Assembly (NCBI RefSeq): GCF_009763255.1
Contig: NZ_WSJB01000002.1
Span: forward strand, 1-64,000
Reading direction: 5' to 3'
Source: Bordetella sp. 02P26C-1
Lineage (GTDB): Bacteria; Pseudomonadota; Gammaproteobacteria; Burkholderiales; Burkholderiaceae_B
DNA: 64,000 nucleotides
Shown here: positions 7,114 to 16,955 of the stretch, one piece after another
Layout: every line of letters starts with the position of its first letter
Position numbering within the stretch: position 1 is the stretch's first letter
Position numbers and translations under genes: made by a program
Notes under the pieces: model-generated
What the model saw: the letters and a program-made list of their open reading frames with translations, nothing else
Told to the model about the DNA's origin: nothing
The model's database searches: none

Positions 7114-8715
7114 TCACCAGCCACCGGCGTGACCGTCCTTGCGGTGGTCCGACGCGCCCAGGTAGCCATCCACCAAACGGGCAATCGCCTGCGATCCGCC
7201 GAACTCGTCAGAGAAGCGGGGCGCCACTTCGATTTTGTGGCCCTTTTCGCGCAGGGCGGCAACCACATCGCTCGGGAAGTTCCATTCCACCAGCACAGTG
7301 ACGTTGTCTTCCAGAATGCGCCAGCGCGGCGCATCGATCACGGCTTGTGGGTTTTGGCCGTGCGCGATGCGCGCCGTCACCTGCATGTGACCTTGCGCCT
7401 GCAAGGATCCGCCCATCACGCCAAAACTCATCAGCGGCTTGCCATCGCGCATCAAGAAGCCGGGGATGATGGTGTGGAACGGACGCTTGCGCGGGCCGAC
7501 CTGGTTAGGATGACCAGGCAGCAGATTAAAGCCCCAGCCCCGATTATGCAGCGCGATACCCGTGTCGGGCACGACCAGTCCCGAGCCGAAGCCTTTGAAG
7601 TTGGACTGAATGAAGGACACCATCATGCCGCTGGCATCGGCCGTGGTCAGATAGGTGGTACCGCCTTTTAATGGCAGCCCGGGACCGGGATAGCGGGCTT
7701 GCGCCGGGTCGATTTCTTGCGCCCGCGAGGCCAGATACGCCGGATTCAACAGCGCCTGGGCATCGACTTCATTCATATAGCGGGGATCGGCGACATAACG
7801 ATGCATGTCCGCCAACGCCAGCTTCATGGCTTCGATCTGCGCATGGAAGTACTCCGTGGAATCGACCGGCAGACCCGGTGCGCCGAAGGCGTCGAGCATG
7901 CCCAGCGCCATCAGCGCGCCAATGCCTTGGCCGTTGGGGCCGATTTCGTGTAGCTCGATGTCCTGATAACGCTGCGAGATCGGCTGTACCCAATCGACCT
8001 CATGCGCTTCCAGATCGGCACGGGTGAGGGCGCCGCCTGTTGCCTGGGCATAGGCCGCTATGCGGTCCGCCAAAGCGCCACGGTAGAACGACTCGCCTTC
8101 GCTGCGGGCGATTTCCTCCAGGGTAGCGGCCTGGCCGGGGCAAATGAAACGCTGGCCCGGGGCGGGCGCATGGCCGCCGGGCGCAAAGGCCTCGACGAAT
8201 CCGGGGATGTGTTTGATATCGGCGATCTGGGTTTCCCATTGCCGGCTGGCGATCGGTGTCACGATATAGCCATCCCGCGCATAGCGGATCGCGGCTTTGA
8301 ACAGATCCGCGAATGGCAGCTTGCCAAATCGCTTGGATAGCGCCACCCAGCCCGAGACAGCGCCAGGCACCGTCACCGAATCCCAGCCGCGCGACGGCAT
8401 CTGTTCGTATTTCGAAAAATACTCCGGCGTCCAAGCCTGCGGCGAGCGCCCGGAAGCATTCAGGCCGTGCAGTTGTTCGCCATCCCAAATAATGGCGAAC
8501 AAATCCCCACCGATACCGTTCATGCACGGAGCGACCACTGTCATCGCGATGCCAGCGGCCACGGCCGCATCGACCGCGTTGCCGCCGGCAGCCAGGGCCT
8601 GCAGCGCTGCCTGGGTGGCCAGGGGCTGTTCCGTGCACGCGACGTTTTCAGCCAGTACCGGCATGCGTTGCGAGGTATAGGGAAAGGCCCACTGCGAGCC
8701 GTCAAATGAAGCCAT
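7114..8715 (-). CDS. Gamma-glutamyltransferase-family (Ntn-hydrolase) enzyme
   Basis: Members of this family cleave themselves before a catalytic Thr to form large and small subunits. The 533 aa match gamma-glutamyltransferase/acylase proteins through AGGNAVDAAVAAGIAMTVVAPCMNGIGGD (about 43-71), the autoprocessing region GGTTYLTTAD (351-360, likely nucleophile Thr353), and a C-terminal GPRKRPFHTIIPGF...GVMGGSLQAQGHMQV block. No signal peptide is visible, whereas classical GGT is periplasmic, so a cytoplasmic acylase or transferase role is possible. Substrate is unknown. The gene lies 26 bp downstream of a Bug binding-protein gene on the same strand. A clear CAGGA ribosome site precedes the ATG. 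Confidence 0.88.
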   Translation of the reverse strand: MASFDGSQWAFPYTSQRMPVLAENVACTEQPLATQAALQALAAGGNAVDAAVAAGIAMTVVAPCMNGIGGDLFAIIWDGEQLHGLNASGRSPQAWTPEYFSKYEQMPSRGWDSVTVPGAVSGWVALSKRFGKLPFADLFKAAIRYARDGYIVTPIASRQWETQIADIKHIPGFVEAFAPGGHAPAPGQRFICPGQAATLEEIARSEGESFYRGALADRIAAYAQATGGALTRADLEAHEVDWVQPISQRYQDIELHEIGPNGQGIGALMALGMLDAFGAPGLPVDSTEYFHAQIEAMKLALADMHRYVADPRYMNEVDAQALLNPAYLASRAQEIDPAQARYPGPGLPLKGGTTYLTTADASGMMVSFIQSNFKGFGSGLVVPDTGIALHNRGWGFNLLPGHPNQVGPRKRPFHTIIPGFLMRDGKPLMSFGVMGGSLQAQGHMQVTARIAHGQNPQAVIDAPRWRILEDNVTVLVEWNFPSDVVAALREKGHKIEVAPRFSDEFGGSQAIARLVDGYLGASDHRKDGHAGGW

Positions 8716-8740
8716 GCTGATTCCTGAAGTAAATATCGGC

Positions 8741-9751
8741 TTAGTTGGATGCGGTTCCCAGCTTTTTCGCGAGATTCGGCCACAGGGCGAATTCTTTCGC
8801 GAGTTGCGGGCGAAGTTCTTCGGGGGAGGTGAAGCGGGCCACTATGCCGCTGTTCTGCAAGGTGGCGATCACCTCGTCGTTGGCGACAGCTTGACGCACG
8901 GCGTCGGTCAACACATTGAGGTTCGCGGGCGGGGTATTGGCCGGCGCCAGCAGCACGAAAGCGTTGTCGGCCTTCAGGTCATAGCCGAGCTCAGCCATGG
9001 TGGGGACGTCGGGCAACTGCGGCACGCGGTTGCTGGCCGCGGTGGCCAGGGGCACCAGCTTGCCGGCGCGAACATGGGGTAGCACCGACGAAACGCTGTC
9101 GAACATCATGCTGGTTTCACCGGTGATCAATCCGGGTATCGCTTCGGAACTGCCTTTGTAGGGGACATGCGATGCCGACACGCCAGCGCCGTCCAGAAAC
9201 ACTGCTGACTCGATATGGGACAACGATCCGGCTCCCTGCGACGCGTAGTGATAGTGGCCGGGACGGCTTTTCAGCAGTTCCACCAGTTCTTTGACGGACT
9301 TCACGCCCAGCGACGCCGGGACGACCAGCATATGCGGTGCGTCGGCCATGCCGGCCACGGCCGAGAAATCGCGTTCGATATCCGGCAGGTCCTTATAGGT
9401 CACGCTGGCAATCGCCACGCCCGCCAGCGGGACCAGGCCGATGGTGTAGCCATCGGGCGCGGCATTCGCCAGATTCTTGTAGCCGATGGTCGTCGCCGCG
9501 CCGGGCTTGTTCTCGACGATGACTTGCTGATTCAGCGTCTGCGACATGTGTCGCGCAATCGCACGCGCCGAGGTGTCCCCCGCACCGCCGGGCGGGGCGG
9601 GGACGATCAGTTTTACGGGCTTGGCCGGAAAATCGGCCTGGGCGCCTAGCGCCTGGGCCATAGCCGGCGCCATACCGGCCGCCAGTCCAAAGCCCACCAC
9701 ACATTGAAGCAGTTTACGCAAAACAGGGGTAACGCCGGTCAGACTCGTCAT
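8741..9751 (-). CDS. Bug/TctC-family tripartite tricarboxylate receptor protein
   Basis: A periplasmic binding protein (336 aa). The N-terminal signal peptide (about residues 1-33, ending GMAPAMAQA) is followed by FPAKPVKLIVPAPPGGAGDTSARAIARHM, the diagnostic TctC opening with the ligand-facing PPGGAGD loop. AAPDGYTIGLV, SHVPYKGSSEAIPGLITGE and VPQLPDVPTMAELGYD are further family blocks. Start 9751 was taken because AGGAG lies 7 bp before this ATG; the frame extends further up without a ribosome site. There is no TctA/TctB membrane component nearby, so it probably works with a distant transporter or as a sensor. It is cotranscribed with the gamma-glutamyltransferase gene. Confidence 0.92.
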   Translation of the reverse strand: MTSLTGVTPVLRKLLQCVVGFGLAAGMAPAMAQALGAQADFPAKPVKLIVPAPPGGAGDTSARAIARHMSQTLNQQVIVENKPGAATTIGYKNLANAAPDGYTIGLVPLAGVAIASVTYKDLPDIERDFSAVAGMADAPHMLVVPASLGVKSVKELVELLKSRPGHYHYASQGAGSLSHIESAVFLDGAGVSASHVPYKGSSEAIPGLITGETSMMFDSVSSVLPHVRAGKLVPLATAASNRVPQLPDVPTMAELGYDLKADNAFVLLAPANTPPANLNVLTDAVRQAVANDEVIATLQNSGIVARFTSPEELRPQLAKEFALWPNLAKKLGTASN

Positions 9752-9981
9752 CGATCGCTCCTGGGCAAAGGGCCCGGCGGCTGCAGGACTCGCGCCGCTT
9801 CTATGGTGGTCCGTGGAGCGGATCATATCGATGAGATAGTTGCTACGTCAACTAGATTGACGGCGCGGTGGCACGTTCTTTTTCAGCACGTCGTCGTGTG
9901 GTGGCGCCGACCGGCAGGCGGCATTTCTGCTGCCACAGACGCACAATCAGCACCGATCCGTGCGGGGACGGGCGACGCCCG

Positions 9982-12204
9982 TCAGGGTTTGAGTATGTTT
10001 CCTTGCAGCGCGTCACGCGCGGCCGTGAGCCCGAGTGCGGCAAGATTGTTTAGCCTTGTCAAATTGGTGGCGTTAAAGGGGTTGGTTGCTAGTTCGAATA
10101 CCACCGGATACGGATCCAGGCCCGCTTTCAACAGGAATTGCAACTTCGCGCTGACGTCGTGGCGAGGCGGGTTACCACTCAATTCCATTAAGGCATTCTT
10201 GCCCGCCTCCGGATGCTGACTCAGTAGCCGTCTTGTTGCTTCCTCCAGCCCCAAGTGGGCGGTCAGCAGCAGCGTCGCGGTGATGTTGGCACCGCGTAAC
10301 ATCAGGCAATCTTGAGCCAGTGCACGGACATAGGGCTCGGTGAGTGCCTTGTACGCCCGCAGCTGTGCATCATAAACTTTGTAGGGCATCCATGACATCA
10401 GCCGCGCGGCGGCTTCGTATCGTTTGGTTTGTAGCGCGATGAAAAACGCACGACAGATATCCGCGCCGATTTCATGCAACCGTTTCGCGCGCTCGGCGTC
10501 GTGCCTGAGGGCGGACTCCAGCAGCGCCCATGATCCGCAGGTCAGGTTGGGTATGAATTTCGCGGCCAGATCCCATTGGTCCTTCAGCGTCAACGCGAAC
10601 AACACTTGGTTCTGAAGCGAGTGTCTTTCAGGATCGTAGGTAAGTAGATCGGTTTCAGACTCGTCTGGGTATCTGATGGCTTCACTTGCCTGAATCAAAC
10701 CCTTGGCCTGCCCCCAGTCCGGTTCCGCTACACTCACTGTCGCTATGAGTGCGTCGGCGGCGTCCAGGCCGCATGTAATAAGCATCGCGGCCACACGTGG
10801 CCGCTCTAAGTCGACCAGAGTCTTGAGAGCCCTCACCGCCATACCCGTATTTTTCGGATCGTGAATGAGCATGCTTAGTTCATCGGCAGCGCTTTCATTC
10901 GCAGCGTTAATCATCCGTCTGACGATGTCGTCGCCGCTCGACTGACTGACCCTCTGGATTAGCTTCCGAAAGCCTTGGCGCTGGTCATCGTCAAGCAAGT
11001 TGGGATCGGCTCCAGCGAGAACCAGGAGTCGCACCGCTTTGGCGTTGCTCAATCTGCGTGCGGGATCGGAGTCGTTCTGCAGCCGTTCCAGTAGTGCGGC
11101 GGTAGGTACGCCGGCTGCCACGAGTTTTTGTGCCAGTGCCAGATTGCCGTGATGGACCACGGTTTCCAGCGCATGTTCGGGCACTACGCCAAGTTTCTGG
11201 AGTTCTTTTATCGTGTGAACAGAGCACTGCGCGATATCGCGCAGGCTCAGCGGGGTACTAGGATTCCATTGACGCAATTTCCGTACAGCCGTAGACATAC
11301 CGCGCTGGTCGAACCAAAACAGCGCTTCTCTTTCCCACCTTGGGGGCAATTTGGAATCTTCTCGACCTTTGCTAAGTGAAGCGAGGGCATAAGTCCTAGC
11401 CGAATCAGGTCCGTACCACCCGGGTTGGTTCGTGATCAGCTTCGTCAGTACGCTTGCGTAGTCCACGCCACTTTGCAGCAAGAACTGCACGGTGCTTGAA
11501 TCCAGCCTCTCGGCTGCTAGCATCAGCTGTTCGGACCAGTTGTGGCCCACGAGCGCCATCAACTCTACCGCCCGGTGCATACGCTGAGCGATCGCATATT
11601 GAAACATCAATGCATTGTCAATTCCCCGACTGCCTAGAAAGGTAACCGCTTCGTGCACATGCGCGCGGGACTGCATGGGTAGGTTGTATAGCCGGGCCAT
11701 GGCATAGGATGGTTTTGCATCGGCCGCGATCAGTCGTTCACTGATCCGCTCATGGCTTGCTTGCATGACGCAATGCGCGAGCATTTCAGACAGGTCATCC
11801 TTGGCCCCGCCGCTTAACAAATTATCGATCAAGTCGACACTGATTCGCGAGGGCGCCTCCACGGCATATCGAAGCGGAGTTCTCCCATAAATATCTCTGT
11901 GATTGACTAAGCTCGTTGCCCAGCCATTAGTGGGATCGAGCAAAAAACACGCGATGGCCATGTGTCCGCCGGCGATCGCCTTATGCAGGCAGTTTTCTTT
12001 GTGATCGAAGCGAAGTGCGGGAATACTGGACGATGCTCCTGCCGCGAAGTGCTGGAATCGTTCTGTCGCCCCTTTGGCAATCAAGTCGGCTGCCTGGTTT
12101 TCCTGGGCTTTCTGAGTGGTCAGGTTGTTAGGGGGCGAAGCCTGCTGGTCTTTCAGTGCCGGCCGAAAATTAGCAGGTTTCTTTACAAAGCGGCGGGGGA
12201 TCAT
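9982..12204 (-). CDS. Large ankyrin-repeat-type protein, cluster A copy 1
   Basis: One of seven paralogs in the window (740 aa). The N-terminal module has RFDHKENCLHKAIAGG, then LVNHRDIYGRTPLRYAV, a recognisable ankyrin motif (G-x-TPL-x-A). The rest is a series of degenerate helix-pair repeats with LLxxGA(D/K) and (V)LAGADPNLL patterns of about 30-35 residues. The C-terminus has LQFLLKAGLDPYPVVFELA and TRLNNLAALGLTAARDAL, shared with the next two genes. No signal peptide or membrane helix is visible. The ATG at 12204 (GGAAA upstream) was preferred over a TTG in a conserved leader. Function is unknown; ankyrin folds bind proteins, and a secreted-effector role is only a hypothesis. Confidence 0.85.
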   Translation of the reverse strand: MIPRRFVKKPANFRPALKDQQASPPNNLTTQKAQENQAADLIAKGATERFQHFAAGASSSIPALRFDHKENCLHKAIAGGHMAIACFLLDPTNGWATSLVNHRDIYGRTPLRYAVEAPSRISVDLIDNLLSGGAKDDLSEMLAHCVMQASHERISERLIAADAKPSYAMARLYNLPMQSRAHVHEAVTFLGSRGIDNALMFQYAIAQRMHRAVELMALVGHNWSEQLMLAAERLDSSTVQFLLQSGVDYASVLTKLITNQPGWYGPDSARTYALASLSKGREDSKLPPRWEREALFWFDQRGMSTAVRKLRQWNPSTPLSLRDIAQCSVHTIKELQKLGVVPEHALETVVHHGNLALAQKLVAAGVPTAALLERLQNDSDPARRLSNAKAVRLLVLAGADPNLLDDDQRQGFRKLIQRVSQSSGDDIVRRMINAANESAADELSMLIHDPKNTGMAVRALKTLVDLERPRVAAMLITCGLDAADALIATVSVAEPDWGQAKGLIQASEAIRYPDESETDLLTYDPERHSLQNQVLFALTLKDQWDLAAKFIPNLTCGSWALLESALRHDAERAKRLHEIGADICRAFFIALQTKRYEAAARLMSWMPYKVYDAQLRAYKALTEPYVRALAQDCLMLRGANITATLLLTAHLGLEEATRRLLSQHPEAGKNALMELSGNPPRHDVSAKLQFLLKAGLDPYPVVFELATNPFNATNLTRLNNLAALGLTAARDALQGNILKP

Positions 12205-12312
12205 TGCGAGTTTCCAAAGAAGCGGGCGTAAAGCCTTGCGGGGCTCCAATACAACACGCCCACCACGCGACGTTTGGGGCCTTCGAAAGAATAGGACGAA
12301 TGCCATTCGCCC
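12205..12312 (-). promoter_or_regulatory. Conserved leader/promoter of cluster A copy 1
   Basis: The minus strand contains GGGCGAA, six bases, then TTCGTCCTATT, and 86 nt after this block the start ATG. Near-identical blocks at the same distance precede the next two paralogs (14594 and 16956). A conserved TTGTATTGGAG and a GCAAGGCTTTACGCC stretch follow. The promoter type is not identified. Confidence 0.6.
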
Positions 12313-12337
12313 GGTCAGCGAAATATCGGCGCCAGTA

Positions 12338-14593
12338 TCAGGGCTTGAATATTTTTTGCTTTAACGCGTTACGCGCGGCCATCAGCCCGAGCGCATCCAA
12401 GTTGCGCAACCGGGTCATGTTCGCGATGTCCTCCCGGTCCCGAGCCAGTTCCTCGACCAGAGGGCTCGGGTCTAAGCCGGCGTCCAGCAGGAACTGCAGC
12501 GTCGCGCTCTCGGCGGGGCTGGATGCTCCACGGCTCAGCACCTCCAGGATGGTTATCCCGGCTTCTGGATGTTGTTGCAACAAATGTTTTGCGGTTTTTT
12601 CATCTTTCAGTCGGACTGCGTCCTGCAGCCTCAAGGTGAGATCGATGCCGCGCAGCATCAGGACGTCTTCAGCCAGTGCGATGTCATTAGGAAGCGTCAG
12701 CGCATGCAATGCTCGCAGTCTTGCGTTATCCAGGCTAAAGGGCGCATATGCCATGACTCTGGCGGCGGCTTCGTATCGCTTGGTTTTGATCGCGATGATG
12801 AACGCGCCAATGATATCTGCCCCGGCATAGTGCAACCGTTTCATGCGCTCAGCGTCCTGCCTCAGCACGCACTCCAAGATTGCCCACGATCCGTCTGTCA
12901 GTCGCGGTATGAATTTTCTGACCACGTCCCATTTGTCCTGCAGCGTTAACTCCAACAAGACCTTGTTTTGAAAAGCGTGTCGGCCGAACTCGTCATATCG
13001 GTCAAAGCCGTCGCCTTGGCCCCGGTTGTTGACCTCATCGGGATAGGTATTGGCGTTAGCCGCCCGAACCAGGCTGTCAGCCAACGTCCAGTCTGGTTCC
13101 GTGACGCTGACGGTCTCTTTAAGCGCTTCGGCGGCGTTCAGTCCGCAGTTGATAATTGTCGCGGCCGCCCGCGGTCTTCCCAGCTCGACCAAAGCTTTGA
13201 GCATCGCTAATGCCTCGGGCACATTCTCCGGCTTGTCCAGTATCATGGCGAGTTCGTCGAATATGGCCGCACCGGCCCGTTTCTCCCAGGGGAACAAGGC
13301 CAGCGATATACCTACGTCTGATGGCTTCATCCGACGCACACGCTCCCTGATCTGCCGATATTCCTGGTAAGCCCCCGGATCCGCGACGCGGCGCGTAAGT
13401 AGCTGAGGATCGGCGCCAGCGAGAACCAGTAAGCGTGCTGCCGCGACGTTGTACCGCCTCGCTTTCGGGTTAACGTCGGCCGGCAGCTTGTCCATTGTAG
13501 GTGCGGTGGGTACCCCGGCTGCCACAAGTCTTCTCGCCTGGACTAGATGCCCGGTACGAATCAACTCCTCCAGAGAGTCCTTAGGTACCACATGCTGTTC
13601 TAGGAGCTCATCAATCGTGGCGACAGAACACCGCGCGATTTCGCGCAGGCTCAGTGAGAGATATGGCGCCCACTGTCCCAATTTACTCACCGCCGTGGAC
13701 ATGCCGCGCCGGTCGAACCAGAACAGTGCTTCTTTTTCCCACGTGGGGGGAAGCTTCAGGTTGCGTCGCTCGACGTGAATGAACGCCAGCGTTATGAAGG
13801 TCTTTGAGCCGGAATTATTTGGCACAGAACCGTCTGTTATCAGTTTGGTTATTACCCCTGAGTAGTCCATCCCACTCCGGAGCATGAACTGCACGGTACC
13901 TTCGTCACGTTCCCAGGCTGCTCGCGTAAACTGTCCGGACCAGTCATGGCCGAGAAGCGTCATTAGCGCTACTGCGCGATGCAGCCGGTGCTCTATTGCG
14001 TATTTAAATATCGGTGCGTTGTCGAATCCCTGGCTTCTGAGAAAGGACATCGCCTCGTGCGCATGCTCGCGGCAATGTATGGGTTGGTTGTAGAGCCAGG
14101 CCATGGCGTAGGATGGGTGCGCGTTGGCCGCGATCAATCGTTTGCTGATCGGTTCGTGATCCTTGCGCATGACGCAATGCGCCAGCATTTCAGAAAGATT
14201 ATCTTCGGCCCCGGCATTGAGCAGGGCATCGACCAACTCAGGACCGAGTGCCCACGGCGTCTCTACCGCACACCGCAGCGGCGTTCTGCCCGCAATATCT
14301 CGATGATTGACCAAACGCTGCGCCCAGCCATTTACGGGATCGAGCAGAAAGGACACGATGTCCATGCTTCGGCATGCGATGGCCTTATGCAGGCAATTGT
14401 CTTGCCGATTGAAACGAAGGGCCGGGAGATCGGCCGATATCCCGGCCGCGAAACTCCGAAATTGTTTCGCCGCCCGTCGGCCAATCAAGTCGGCTGCCTG
14501 AGTTGCCAGGGGGTTCGTTGTCGCATCATTGCGTAGCGCCAGTAAAAGCTGGCAATCAGCAGAATTCTTTGTTGTAGATCGGGCGGGTATCAT
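12338..14593 (-). CDS. Large ankyrin-repeat-type protein, cluster A copy 2
   Basis: A tandem paralog (751 aa) of the copies before and after it. The first 40 residues (MIPARSTTKNSADCQLLLAL...) are rich in Ser/Thr/Asn without a Sec signal. The shared module follows: RFNRQDNCLHKAIACRS (60-76) and LVNHRDIAGRTPLRCAV (94-110). Helical repeats with LLxAGAEDNLSEML, LLVLAGADPQLL and LHYAGADIIGAFI then run to the C-terminal LQFLLDAGLDPSPLVEELA block. The ATG at 14593 has CGGAGA 7 bp upstream. The codon choice is visibly less GC-biased than in neighbouring metabolic genes, which hints at acquisition or relaxed constraint. Cellular function is unknown. Confidence 0.85.
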   Translation of the reverse strand: MIPARSTTKNSADCQLLLALRNDATTNPLATQAADLIGRRAAKQFRSFAAGISADLPALRFNRQDNCLHKAIACRSMDIVSFLLDPVNGWAQRLVNHRDIAGRTPLRCAVETPWALGPELVDALLNAGAEDNLSEMLAHCVMRKDHEPISKRLIAANAHPSYAMAWLYNQPIHCREHAHEAMSFLRSQGFDNAPIFKYAIEHRLHRAVALMTLLGHDWSGQFTRAAWERDEGTVQFMLRSGMDYSGVITKLITDGSVPNNSGSKTFITLAFIHVERRNLKLPPTWEKEALFWFDRRGMSTAVSKLGQWAPYLSLSLREIARCSVATIDELLEQHVVPKDSLEELIRTGHLVQARRLVAAGVPTAPTMDKLPADVNPKARRYNVAAARLLVLAGADPQLLTRRVADPGAYQEYRQIRERVRRMKPSDVGISLALFPWEKRAGAAIFDELAMILDKPENVPEALAMLKALVELGRPRAAATIINCGLNAAEALKETVSVTEPDWTLADSLVRAANANTYPDEVNNRGQGDGFDRYDEFGRHAFQNKVLLELTLQDKWDVVRKFIPRLTDGSWAILECVLRQDAERMKRLHYAGADIIGAFIIAIKTKRYEAAARVMAYAPFSLDNARLRALHALTLPNDIALAEDVLMLRGIDLTLRLQDAVRLKDEKTAKHLLQQHPEAGITILEVLSRGASSPAESATLQFLLDAGLDPSPLVEELARDREDIANMTRLRNLDALGLMAARNALKQKIFKP

Positions 14594-14700
14594 TCGCAGT
14601 CTCCGAAAAAGCCGGCGTAAAGCCTTGCGGGACTCCAATACAACATACCCACCACGCGGCGCTTGCAGCGTTCGGTGGAATAGGACGAATGCACTTCGCC
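14594..14700 (-). promoter_or_regulatory. Conserved leader/promoter of cluster A copy 2
   Basis: The same arrangement as before copy 1: GGCGAA, then TTCGTCCTATT at 14679-14689, exactly 86 nt before the ATG, with the TTGTATTGGAG and GCAAGGCTTTACGCC stretches between. Constant spacing implies a functional promoter or 5' leader, or a recent duplication that included it. Confidence 0.6.
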
Positions 14701-14714
14701 TGGGCAGAGACTGA

Positions 14715-16955
14715 TCAGTGCTTGGCGATTTTTCGTTTCAAGCCGTCAAGCGCGTGCGGGAGTCCGAGCGCGGCCAGGGTCTGCAATCTGCTGATGTTGG
14801 GCGGGTTTTTCCGGTCCCGAGATAATTCAGTGACGATAGGTTTATAGTCCAGGCCCACTTTCAGCAGGAATTGCAACGTTGCTCGCTTGCCATCGTTTGG
14901 TAAGCCCCGGGTGAGCTCCTCTAAGATGTATGTCCCTGCCTCCGGACGCTGTCGCAGAAGTTGTGCCGCGGTCATCTCGTCTCCGCGACTGATGACGTCC
15001 TTCAGTATCGAGGTAATTTGAATGCCGCTGACCATAAAGGCGTCTTGAACCAGTGCTTTGAGATCGCTATCGAGTGTGGACCTCAATATCCGCTGTTGCA
15101 TTTCGTTGGCCTTGTGCGAGGCCCATGACATGAGTGTCGCTGCGGCTTCGTAGCGCGCCGTCATTAGCGCGAGGACGAATGCGCTACAGCTGTCTGCCCC
15201 GGCATTGTCCAGCTGCTTCGCGCGCACAGCGTCGCCCCTGAGGACGCAGTCCAAGACAGCCCACGATCCGTCGGTGAGTCGAGGCACCATCTTCTGGACC
15301 AGGTCCCATTGGTCCGCGAGTGTTAACTCTAACAGCACCTGGTTTTGAAGCGTGTTTCGACCCAAGGCGTCGTCTCGGCCGAGGTTGGCGTGTCGGTAGG
15401 CGACTGTGAACTCGTCTGTATAGCAAATGGCGGCAGCAGCCTCGATCAAGCTCTCTGCCATCGACCAGTCGGGTGGCGTTGCGCTCACTGCTGCCTTGAG
15501 CGCTTGGCCGGCATTCAAGCCGCATTTAAGAAGTGCAGCGGCCTCCAAGGGCCGATTCAATTCGATCAGAGTCCTCAGGCGCGCTAAGGCGTGGCTTGTA
15601 TTTGTCGGCTCGTTAAGAAGCGCGGCTAGTACGTCGAGTTTTTTTACCGGAGCATTGAAGTTTGAGGGGAATTCGGCAATCCATGCTTGCCCTCTGGTGA
15701 GATCCGACTTACCCACGGACTGCGCCAGCCTCTGATATTCGAAGAGATAATCTTTGTTGAGGCGTTCGGGATCGACTCCGGCGAGAATCAGCAAACGGGC
15801 TGCGATGACATTGGGCCAATTCAAATGCGCATAGGGATGCACGGCTTGCAGTTTTTCTAATAGCGCCGCCGTGGGCGCGCCGGCTGCAACCAGTTTTCTG
15901 GCCTGGACAACATTCCCGTCACGAATCAGCGTTTCCAGGGCGTCATCGGGAAGCGCGTTTACTGATATGAGCGCTTTAATCGTCTCAACCGAGCACTGCG
16001 CGATATCGCGCAGGCGCAGCATTGGAGCAAGAGGCTCGCGTTTTGCCAATTCCTGCAGCGCCCCAGGCATGCTGCACTTGGCGAACCACAACAGCGCCTG
16101 TTTTTCCCCCGTCGGCGGCTTAGCCATTTCTTTTCGCGCGTTGATAAGACAATCGACAGCCCGGTTACTGGGCGTGTCAGGATGGGGTTGGCCATGGCAG
16201 GCTGGGATCAGCCTCGTCAATACTTGTGTGTAGTCGATGTCAGTACTGATCAACAACCGCAGGGCGTTCATGTCCCCTTTCGTGGCGGCTTGGGTGAGTC
16301 GTTCTGACCAGTTATGGCCTAGAAGCGTCATTAGCTTTATTGTTCGGGACAAACGGTTAGCTACTGCATACTTAAACATCAGCGCGTGGTCAATGTTGTA
16401 GCGACTGAGAAAGCACACCGCGCCGAGCCCGTTCATCGTTGGCAGTACGGGTTTGTTGTACAGCCGGGCCAACGCGTAGGAGGGATTTGCCTTGGCCGCG
16501 ATTAATCGATCGCTAAATAATTCGTGCTTTTCGTGCACGACGCACATTGCCAGTATTTTGGAAAGGTCGTCCTTGGTCGCGTGCAGCAGTGCATCGATCA
16601 ACTCGGACCCGGTGTGTTCGGGGCGCGTCACTGCATAGTGCAGCGGTGTCATTTCCCAGTCATCTTTGTGGTCGACTAGACTCTGCGCCCAACCATTGGC
16701 GGGATCGAGTAGAAACAGTGCAATGTCTGTCCGTTCGTATATCAGCGCCTCATGTAGGCAGTTTCGCCTATTGAAGCGCAGGCCTGGAATATCGGGCGAT
16801 GTCTGTGCAACAAAATCCCTGAATTCGTCGATCGTCCCGTTAATGATTAAGCCTAGCGCCCGACCTTCCAGGGGGCGAGTTGGCGCATGGTTCTGCTGCG
16901 GCAGTAAAGGCTGGCGACTAGCGGAATTCGTCGTCGTTGAACGGGTGGGCTCCAT
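14715..16955 (-). CDS. Large ankyrin-repeat-type protein, cluster A copy 3
   Basis: First-transcribed member of the three tandem paralogs (746 aa). The N-terminus is polar (MEPTRSTTTNSASRQPLLPQ), then comes the family module with RFNRRNCLHEALI (one residue shorter than in its sisters) and LVDHKDDWEMTPLHYAV, where TPLHYA is a canonical ankyrin signature. Repeats with LLILAGVDPERL, LLKCGLNAGQALKAAV and LDNAGADSCSAFV follow, ending in LQFLLKVGLDYKPIVTEL and RLQTLAALGLPHALDGLKRKI. A CGGAGA ribosome site precedes the ATG at 16955. The gene lies downstream of the lpxO-like gene, 208 bp away. No catalytic domain was recognised. Confidence 0.85.
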   Translation of the reverse strand: MEPTRSTTTNSASRQPLLPQQNHAPTRPLEGRALGLIINGTIDEFRDFVAQTSPDIPGLRFNRRNCLHEALIYERTDIALFLLDPANGWAQSLVDHKDDWEMTPLHYAVTRPEHTGSELIDALLHATKDDLSKILAMCVVHEKHELFSDRLIAAKANPSYALARLYNKPVLPTMNGLGAVCFLSRYNIDHALMFKYAVANRLSRTIKLMTLLGHNWSERLTQAATKGDMNALRLLISTDIDYTQVLTRLIPACHGQPHPDTPSNRAVDCLINARKEMAKPPTGEKQALLWFAKCSMPGALQELAKREPLAPMLRLRDIAQCSVETIKALISVNALPDDALETLIRDGNVVQARKLVAAGAPTAALLEKLQAVHPYAHLNWPNVIAARLLILAGVDPERLNKDYLFEYQRLAQSVGKSDLTRGQAWIAEFPSNFNAPVKKLDVLAALLNEPTNTSHALARLRTLIELNRPLEAAALLKCGLNAGQALKAAVSATPPDWSMAESLIEAAAAICYTDEFTVAYRHANLGRDDALGRNTLQNQVLLELTLADQWDLVQKMVPRLTDGSWAVLDCVLRGDAVRAKQLDNAGADSCSAFVLALMTARYEAAATLMSWASHKANEMQQRILRSTLDSDLKALVQDAFMVSGIQITSILKDVISRGDEMTAAQLLRQRPEAGTYILEELTRGLPNDGKRATLQFLLKVGLDYKPIVTELSRDRKNPPNISRLQTLAALGLPHALDGLKRKIAKH

